Shown here: positions 7,064-12,247 of the stretch, one piece after another
Position numbering within the stretch: the stretch's first letter is position 1
How the letters are laid out: each line of letters opens with the position of its first letter
Source: Bacteroidales bacterium
GTDB lineage: Bacteria > Bacteroidota > Bacteroidia > Bacteroidales > UBA7960
Assembly: GCA_007132825.1 (NCBI GenBank)
Contig: SLNX01000132.1
Coordinates: 1 to 12,247, forward strand
Length of the DNA stretch: 12,247 nucleotides
Reading direction: 5' to 3'
Program-made: the position numbers and the translations under genes
The notes under the pieces: model-generated
Seen by the model: only the letters and a program-made list of their open reading frames with translations
Told to the model about the DNA's origin: nothing
Databases searched by the model: none

Positions 7064-7576
7064 TTAAAAACCATGATCCAGCCGCCTGGCAATACCTGCA
7101 TTTTCCAATTCGCGCCTCAGGTTATCATGCATGATCTGGACGTAAACACCAACCTTATAATAATTTCTTTCGATACGCACACGATCACGTCCGGAAGGCG
7201 GACCATCCGTTGACAATGCAATAAAGCTGAGATATCTGCCACCAGTCTTGAAAAATTCATCAAAATAGTCAGCGTGCTTCACATCGGCGTTATGATCAGT
7301 TACAATTGCCGGTGTGCGTCCCACACCCGTCCCCGCAGGAATGCCCTGAAAAATGCTGGCTGCAATCGCATTGCGCTTGGCAGCTCGTACAGCGTCTTCC
7401 GGTGATCGGCCATACCCCCAGACCTTAACTGCCTTGGTTCCATCTTGTCCAACACCTGCAGGCTGTATCTCGTAATTGTAACTGCTGCTGTACAAAATCT
7501 GACGCTCTCGTCTGGAGGCGCAACCAAATAGCATGGATAAAACAAGAACAGTCAGAAGTAAGGTTTTGGTTTTCAT
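7064..7576 (-). CDS. Small lipoprotein, first gene of the operon
   Basis: 170 aa. Hydrophobic residues 6-17 are followed by the lipobox LFGC, making Cys19 the likely lipidated residue. The mature protein (CASRRERQ...) carries a domain with an Ala-rich helix (SPEDAVRAAKRNAIAASIF) after a short strand (TKAVKVWGYG) and ends with YYKVGVYVQI followed by a helix. This is the LPP20/FlgP-like layout again, although sequence similarity to the other two LPP20-like genes here is low. Arg and Arg-Arg at mature positions 3-4 do not suggest inner-membrane retention, so outer-membrane anchoring is likely. The leader is about 90 nt long, AT-rich, and has no Shine-Dalgarno site. The promoter at 7675-7705 lies directly upstream. 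Confidence 0.8.
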   Translation of the reverse strand: MKTKTLLLTVLVLSMLFGCASRRERQILYSSSYNYEIQPAGVGQDGTKAVKVWGYGRSPEDAVRAAKRNAIAASIFQGIPAGTGVGRTPAIVTDHNADVKHADYFDEFFKTGGRYLSFIALSTDGPPSGRDRVRIERNYYKVGVYVQIMHDNLRRELENAGIARRLDHGF

Positions 7577-7674
7577 AATTATCTAATAAATGCAGTTAAC
7601 CATAATATCTATAAATATACATATTTAAACTGCTATAAAAATATTTTTGTGCCAGAAATATCAACTTTTTTATA

Positions 7675-7705
7675 CAAATATATCAAAAACAAGCCAAATA
7701 ACAAA
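7675..7705 (-). promoter_or_regulatory. Bacteroidota-type promoter for the 7576-2993 operon
   Basis: Read on the minus strand, TTTG at 7705-7702 is followed by a 19-bp spacer and TATATTTG at 7682-7675. Both elements match the Bacteroidota primary-sigma consensus (TTTG, 19-21 bp, TAnnTTTG). Transcription would start near 7668, giving a leader of about 92 nt before the ATG at 7576. It is the best promoter match in the window and lies just past the terminator of the preceding gene, so the lipoprotein operon is probably an independent unit. Confidence 0.7.
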
Positions 7706-7729
7706 CAAATAAGCCAACCAAACAATTAA

Positions 7730-7758
7730 ACAACGTCAATCTGTTGCTATGACGTTGT
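7730..7758 (-). terminator. Probable rho-independent terminator after the barrel gene
   Basis: A perfect 9-bp inverted repeat, ACAACGTCA (7730-7738) and TGACGTTGT (7750-7758), encloses an 11-base loop. It starts 20 bp after the stop codon of the barrel gene (7779). On the minus strand it is followed by TTAATTGTT, a weak T-rich tail. The stem is only moderately GC-rich, so termination may be partial. Confidence 0.6.
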
Positions 7759-7778
7759 GACCTGACACAAAATCAAGA

Positions 7779-9458
7779 TTAAAAAATGAACCTTATCCCA
7801 AAGAATGGAGATCCACCTTCCCTTCCAGGGAAAATATCGGTATAAAGCAATTCCGTTTCTTCATCCCCGAAGGATGCATTGCCAATGGAGATGTGTTGGT
7901 TATAACCGGCAACAAGCTGCATATAATGGGCCAAATGTATTCCCAAACTGCCTCCGGCATTCAGAAATATACCCTGAATCTCTTCCTCAACCAGATCCTC
8001 ATTCCTGGCCGTTTCAAAAAACACACCAAAATGGGGACGTATTTCAAAGTTTCTGACAAAATGATATCCCTTGGCCAGGCTTATACCATATTGCAGGAAG
8101 GAGAAATCCTCTTCCGCGAATGTTTGTCCATCGTCTGCCAGGTAATCATACGATCCGGCATCAAAGCCAACCATGCCGGACAGGTAAAAAGCCGGGATAC
8201 CAAAAAAGCGACCGACAGACGCCCCCAATTCAGCAGTAAAACCTCCCATTTCCGCATTGCTGTAGTCGAATCTGAGCTCTATACCCAGATCATTCTGCTG
8301 CTGCAAAACGAAACCCTCCTGTAACCTTCTGCCACTGGTCTGATAAAATATGCTTGGTTCCATTTCTGACATCGCTTCCCCGCGGTTATCACTGATCTCA
8401 CTACCGGCACGGATCACTCCCCGGCGGGTTTCGACAATCTGTCCCGTGGTCCTGTCATATCGATGCTCGTAAACAAAAAAGCGCTGATCAACCCGCAACC
8501 CCTCTTTTTTGCCAATACGTGCAGCAAGTGGGCGCACAGAGTGAAGTGGCGTAACAACATTAAAGTCAGTATAATTTCGTTCAAGCTCGGTAAGCATTTG
8601 ATCGTAGGCTCTTTGAGTCAGGGAAGCAATGAGCTGATCATCTGATCGACTGGATGTAATCTGTCCAAGAAATGTGTGTTCTTTGTAATTATAAGCAGAA
8701 GCGCTGGTCGATACACTTGTAATGTATTGCAAATCAGGACTAAGCTGATTATACAGTGCCTGTTTTGCAGCAGCATCCTCCCGGCTGTCTCCCGGCAACA
8801 CCCATGCATCATATATCAGACCACGCTCCGCCTCAGAAAGATTAATCCGGAACAAAGAAGCTCTTAACTGTCCGGAAAACCCCTCATAATCATCTGCTTT
8901 TACGCGCTTTAGCTCCGTGAAGTCCAGGGCAATGATGTAGCTTCTTTCAATCAGCCTGTTACCATAATCCATCAATGCCAGGTTTCCCCTGGTTGTTGCC
9001 TGATTTCGCATCACCTCTTCAACCGTTGCATTCATCATTCCCCTTTTATGAATCAGTTCCATATCCATCAGGCCATTCTCCTTTCTGTTGTACCAAAAAG
9101 AGATGATCTCGCGTGGATACTGATTTTCATTGAGTTGTTGGAGAATATGTTGTTGATGGATCACATTTGTTTCAGCATGCCTTACGTTTCTGAACCGCAA
9201 TACCGGTTCAGACAAAGGGTTTACGAAAAATTTTTCACTCTGATTGACCGCTCTAAATGCATCTATAAGCATTGATGAGAAAGGATCTCCGTTCTGATAG
9301 ACCAGGATCAGAGAAATTGAACTCCTGTCGTATGCTTCAGGAATTATTGCCACACCTTCTCTTTGCATCTTATCCTCAGCTTCCTGGGCCTGAAGCTTTA
9401 GAAAAAACAACAACGCAAGGCAAAAACAAACACAAACCTTTTCTATATTCATCATCAT
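7779..9458 (-). CDS. Outer-membrane beta-barrel protein with large periplasmic N-terminal region
   Basis: 559 aa. A signal peptide ends near LQAQ (cleavage about residue 24). Residues 30-300 are mixed alpha/beta and unrecognised. Residues about 300-385 (ARIGKKEGLRVDQRFFVYE, RRGVIRAGSEISDN, SGRRLQEGFVLQ) resemble the small barrel domain at the C-terminus of FlgT-type proteins, where 'GxxDGVxxGxxFxVYR' is typical; this is a pattern match only. Residues 392-559 alternate aromatic and polar residues in amphipathic strands (LGIELRFDYS, FYLSGMVGFDAG, FEIRPHFGVFFET, MQLVAGYNQHISI) and the protein ends in FFGIRFIF, with the terminal Phe expected of a BAM substrate. About eight strands are likely. The start is one of three tandem ATGs (MMMN). 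It has its own upstream TATATTTG element and its own terminator, and is followed by the lipoprotein operon. A surface or membrane anchor for the neighbouring periplasmic proteins is plausible. Confidence 0.8.
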   Translation of the reverse strand: MMMNIEKVCVCFCLALLFFLKLQAQEAEDKMQREGVAIIPEAYDRSSISLILVYQNGDPFSSMLIDAFRAVNQSEKFFVNPLSEPVLRFRNVRHAETNVIHQQHILQQLNENQYPREIISFWYNRKENGLMDMELIHKRGMMNATVEEVMRNQATTRGNLALMDYGNRLIERSYIIALDFTELKRVKADDYEGFSGQLRASLFRINLSEAERGLIYDAWVLPGDSREDAAAKQALYNQLSPDLQYITSVSTSASAYNYKEHTFLGQITSSRSDDQLIASLTQRAYDQMLTELERNYTDFNVVTPLHSVRPLAARIGKKEGLRVDQRFFVYEHRYDRTTGQIVETRRGVIRAGSEISDNRGEAMSEMEPSIFYQTSGRRLQEGFVLQQQNDLGIELRFDYSNAEMGGFTAELGASVGRFFGIPAFYLSGMVGFDAGSYDYLADDGQTFAEEDFSFLQYGISLAKGYHFVRNFEIRPHFGVFFETARNEDLVEEEIQGIFLNAGGSLGIHLAHYMQLVAGYNQHISIGNASFGDEETELLYTDIFPGREGGSPFFGIRFIF

Positions 9459-9540
9459 TAAAAGTTTTTAGCAGCAAATTTTCATTCATTCGACAACAGA
9501 AGTAACATCTCTATAATTCTCGATTATCATATACCATTTA

Positions 9541-9548
9541 CAAATATA
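9541..9548 (-). promoter_or_regulatory. Putative -7 promoter element of the barrel gene
   Basis: The minus strand reads TATATTTG here, a full match to TAnnTTTG. The expected start of transcription is near 9534, about 77 nt ahead of the ATG at 9458. No TTTG is found at the expected -33 position (about 9568), so the promoter is incomplete by consensus. Confidence 0.5.
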
Positions 9549-9619
9549 AAAAAATAAATAACGGTTTTTAAATGAATCCTATTTGAAGATGAGGGGATAA
9601 GGATAATCTGTTACTGACT

Positions 9620-9642
9620 GCTTAAAATCAACGGTTTTAAGC
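9620..9642. promoter_or_regulatory. Perfect 8-bp inverted repeat in the divergent spacer
   Basis: GCTTAAAA (9620-9627) and TTTTAAGC (9635-9642) flank a 7-base centre (TCAACGG). It lies between the two outward-facing promoter elements, where an operator for either gene could sit. The arms are AT-rich, so chance occurrence is possible, and no regulator gene is nearby. The sequence AACGGTTTT that overlaps the right arm (9630-9638) also occurs at 9560-9568. Confidence 0.35.
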
Positions 9643-9683
9643 TCAAAAACAAAAGAAAAATCAGATTTTCTTCACAGAAATAC

Positions 9684-9691
9684 TATATTTG
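9684..9691 (+). promoter_or_regulatory. Putative -7 promoter element of the carboxypeptidase gene
   Basis: TATATTTG on the plus strand is a full match to TAnnTTTG and lies 58 bp before the ATG at 9750. Transcription would start near 9697, giving a leader of about 53 nt. The -33 region (about 9661) has only a T-rich stretch and no clear TTTG. Confidence 0.5.
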
Positions 9692-9749
9692 CTTCATCTT
9701 TAAAGTCAAAAATGGTCATTCTGTAATTATTCAAAACCTACAAATCCTT

Positions 9750-12247
9750 ATGTTTTATTTTTTGCGTTATTTTTCTATCCTACTGCTTTATCTGTTTCTT
9801 AGTCAGGGCTCAATTGCCGAAACGCACCATCGTGTGCGAATAGATCTTGACAACCGCGACATCAAAGAAGTTGCCGCCCTCGGCGTTGCTATGGACCTCT
9901 ATGAATTCAGGCCCGGTGTATCGGTAGCCGGTGAGTTTTCTGAGTCTGAACTCAAATTACTCTCAGATGCCGGATTTTCTTACACAATCCTCATTGAGGA
10001 CATGAGTACCTTCTACCAGGCACGAAATAAGGGAATAGACATTGACGAAGTGAACCGACAAATGCGGGAAGCTGCCCCAAGGTCACAGTATCCCACCCCG
10101 GAAAATTTCACTTTGGGATCAATGGGCGGGTTTCATACCTACAGTGAACTTCTCGACGATCTGGATGCCATGCATGATTTATTTCCCGAACTTATTTCAG
10201 CCAGGCAACCGATCGGCACAACAAACTCTATTGAGGGAAGACCGGTTTACTGGGTAAGGATCTCAAATGATCCTGAAGTTCAACAAGATAATCCAAAAGT
10301 TTTATACACCGCCCTGACACATGCACGGGAACCTGCTTCAATGCAGCAAATGCTTTTTCAGATGTGGTACCTTTTGGAAAACTATGACTCCGACCCGGAG
10401 ATCCAATACCTGGTCGACAATGTTGAAATGTATTTTGTGCCTTGTGTCAATCCCGACGGTTATGTATACTGCGAAACAACCCACCCGAACGGGGGAAGCA
10501 TGCATCGCAAGAATATGCGTATAAACCCGGGTGGCAGCATCGGTGTTGACCTGAACCGTAATTTCGGTTACATGTGGGGGTTCGACAATGTGGGCTCATC
10601 ACCAAACCCATCGGCGCAAACCTACAGGGGTACAGCGCCTTTTTCTGAACCGGAAACGCAGCTGCAAAAAGAATTTGCAGAAACGTATGATTTATCACTG
10701 GCACTCAACAATCACACATTCAGTGACCTGTTGATTTACCCGTGGGGTTATAACGACCAGCTTACTCCCGATGGAGATATTTTCATTGCTTACGCACAGT
10801 ACCTGACAAGGGAAAACAATTATGTGTACGGAACCTGCTACGAAACCCTCGGCTACTTTGCCAATGGGGTATCTGACGACTGGTTTTACGGTGAGCAGGG
10901 AACCAAGGATAAGGTTTTCGCCTTTACACCTGAAGCAGGTAAGCCCAGCGATGGCTTCTGGCCTGCCATACATAGAATAGAAGAGATTTGTGCCGGCCAC
11001 ACACATATGAACCTCGGACTTGCGCGGCTGGCCCTGCAATATGCCGAACTCACCGATTTAACCGATAAATACATCTCTCACGAAAGCCCGGACATTGAGT
11101 TTGGCATTATAAACCTGGGGCAGGCAAGCCCGGCAGACTTTACAGTTTCCATTACCCCCCTAAGTTCAACGATTATTGGTGTTGGAGATCCAATCTCTTT
11201 TAGTGATATGGACGTTCTGGAAACAGCAACTGCATCAATAAGCCTGGAGCTGCAACCCCATGTAAACACAGGAGAAGAGGTTCGCTTTGTTTTATCTTTG
11301 GATAACGGAACTTTTGCATGGAACGACACAATTACCAAGTTTTACGGAGAGCCGGAGCTGGTCTTTTTCGACCCATGTGATGACCTCTCGAACTGGAATA
11401 CCACAAGCTGGGGCAACTGCAGCCAGCAGTATTTCTCTCCACCGGCATCCATAGCAGACAGTCCGGGTCAAAACTATGAAAACAATGCCAATACCACAAT
11501 TACGAGCCAGCAAGCATTTGACCTGAGCAACGCCACCGTTGCCTGGGTTGAGTTTCATACAAGGTTCGACATAGAGGCAAACTGGGATTATGTACAGTTC
11601 ATGTATTCCACCGACAACCAAAACTGGACACCACTCGAAGGCAATTACACCACAACAGGTAGCGCCAATCAGGATCCCGGACAACCGGTTTACGACGGAA
11701 ACCAGGCTGACTGGGTGCTTGAAGAGGTGGACCTCTCCCATCTGACCGGCGAAGAAGAGGTATGGTTCCGCTTTCGTCTGATCAGCGATCACATCATTAA
11801 CAGGGAAGGTTTTTATTTTGATGACTTCAAACTTTACACACTTGATTACAGTCCCGGTTATTTTTTCTTCCCGCCCGAAACAGTCACTTTATATCAGCAT
11901 CAAGCGGTAGAAATCGATTTCTCTGAATATGTTTCATGGGAACTTGAAGGGGAGATAACGGTCAGCTGGCATAATAATGAGCACCTTCATGTCGAAATCT
12001 CCGGACCTGCAAGCGTTCTGCTCCATAATCCCGATTCTCAGTGGACCGGAGAAGAAACCATATCCTTTGGAATTGCTGATGACCTGGCAGATCTGGAGCA
12101 GGATGTGCATTTCGTTGTAGAACCTGTTCCTGCTCCCGTTATTACTGGGCAGCAGGAGATAGAAATTATGCAGGGAGAGTCAGTTGTTTTTGAGCCGTTT
12201 CTTATTGCTGTTGAAGATGCCCACTTCAATTATCCGGAAGAATTCAC
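9750..12247 (+). CDS. Secreted M14-family zinc carboxypeptidase with jelly-roll and Ig-like extension (3' end outside window)
   Basis: At least 832 codons, open to the window edge. A signal peptide spans 1-23 (SQGSIA, then ETHH). Residues 24-100 form a propeptide-like region. The catalytic domain is about 120-430. Zinc ligands are His191 and Glu194 (HAREP) and His322 (NNHTFSD). Substrate-binding Arg253 (RKNMR), Asn269 and Arg270 (DLNRNFGYMWG), Tyr369 (GYFANG) and the catalytic Glu395 (FTPEAG) are all present, so it should be an active metallo-carboxypeptidase cleaving C-terminal residues; the specificity is unknown. Residues about 535-697 resemble the MAM/jelly-roll domain of secreted metalloproteases (WVEFHTRFD, VQFMYSTDNQNW, GFYFDDFKLY). 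Residues 700-832 begin an Ig/cadherin-like region. A type IX secretion sorting domain may follow beyond the edge, which cannot be seen. It is transcribed divergently from the barrel gene, and nothing in the sequence ties it functionally to the minus-strand cluster. Confidence 0.9.
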   Translation, partial: MFYFLRYFSILLLYLFLSQGSIAETHHRVRIDLDNRDIKEVAALGVAMDLYEFRPGVSVAGEFSESELKLLSDAGFSYTILIEDMSTFYQARNKGIDIDEVNRQMREAAPRSQYPTPENFTLGSMGGFHTYSELLDDLDAMHDLFPELISARQPIGTTNSIEGRPVYWVRISNDPEVQQDNPKVLYTALTHAREPASMQQMLFQMWYLLENYDSDPEIQYLVDNVEMYFVPCVNPDGYVYCETTHPNGGSMHRKNMRINPGGSIGVDLNRNFGYMWGFDNVGSSPNPSAQTYRGTAPFSEPETQLQKEFAETYDLSLALNNHTFSDLLIYPWGYNDQLTPDGDIFIAYAQYLTRENNYVYGTCYETLGYFANGVSDDWFYGEQGTKDKVFAFTPEAGKPSDGFWPAIHRIEEICAGHTHMNLGLARLALQYAELTDLTDKYISHESPDIEFGIINLGQASPADFTVSITPLSSTIIGVGDPISFSDMDVLETATASISLELQPHVNTGEEVRFVLSLDNGTFAWNDTITKFYGEPELVFFDPCDDLSNWNTTSWGNCSQQYFSPPASIADSPGQNYENNANTTITSQQAFDLSNATVAWVEFHTRFDIEANWDYVQFMYSTDNQNWTPLEGNYTTTGSANQDPGQPVYDGNQADWVLEEVDLSHLTGEEEVWFRFRLISDHIINREGFYFDDFKLYTLDYSPGYFFFPPETVTLYQHQAVEIDFSEYVSWELEGEITVSWHNNEHLHVEISGPASVLLHNPDSQWTGEETISFGIADDLADLEQDVHFVVEPVPAPVITGQQEIEIMQGESVVFEPFLIAVEDAHFNYPEEF

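Larger units (their letters stand above)
9459..9749. other. Divergent intergenic region
   Basis: This 291-bp AT-rich spacer separates two outward-facing genes. It contains one TATATTTG element for each direction, about 136 bp apart, the AACGGTTTT direct repeat (9560-9568 and 9630-9638, 70 bp apart) and the 9620-9642 inverted repeat. No open frame with coding character was found. An in-frame-looking ATG at 9712 stops after four codons. Confidence 0.7.

Noticed and set aside
10447..11792. Minus-strand open frames of 62-166 codons opposite the carboxypeptidase gene
   Set aside because: The plus-strand frame carries every M14 active-site motif. The opposite frames are rich in Cys, Val and Pro with no recognisable domain, as expected from antisense reading.

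Overview
The window looks like chromosomal DNA of a Bacteroidota (Bacteroidales/Marinilabiliales-like) bacterium. The evidence is three sites matching the Bacteroidota -7 promoter element (TAnnTTTG), AT-rich leaders without strong Shine-Dalgarno sites, a DUF6175-type protein, SBBP-type propeller repeats, and an intergenic hairpin element of a kind I associate with this phylum. No RNA gene, transposase, CRISPR array or phage gene was seen. Taxon and family assignments rest on recall and motif reading, not on a search.

Layout: seven minus-strand genes fill 67-9458, and one plus-strand gene starts at 9750 and runs off the right edge. The 291-bp divergent spacer (9459-9749) has a TATATTTG element facing each way. 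The first minus-strand gene (7779-9458) encodes a two-part protein with a periplasmic N-terminal region and a C-terminal outer-membrane beta-barrel. It ends in an apparent terminator (7730-7758). A second, better promoter (7675-7705) then drives a tight run of genes: a small lipoprotein (7064-7576), a DUF6175 protein (6062-7036), an unnamed secreted protein with three cysteines (4995-6032), a secreted LPP20-like protein (3654-4976) and a small LPP20-like lipoprotein (2993-3571). A strong hairpin (2942-2972) ends this run. After a repeat-rich spacer comes a large secreted protein (67-2706) that joins an 11-residue-repeat aromatic helix, a transglutaminase-like domain with an intact Cys-His-Asp triad, and a short SBBP propeller segment.

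All seven minus-strand products have export signals and none looks like a cytoplasmic enzyme. Several recall the small-domain envelope proteins LPP20, FlgO/FlgP/FlgT and CsgG/LpoB. The most economical reading is an uncharacterised outer-membrane/periplasmic assembly: a barrel protein, two or three lipoproteins, soluble periplasmic partners and a transglutaminase-fold protein. This is inference from gene order and sequence character; no function has been shown here.

The plus-strand gene encodes a secreted M14 zinc carboxypeptidase with a complete active site, followed by a jelly-roll and Ig-like extension. It is a separate transcription unit and is cut by the window edge.
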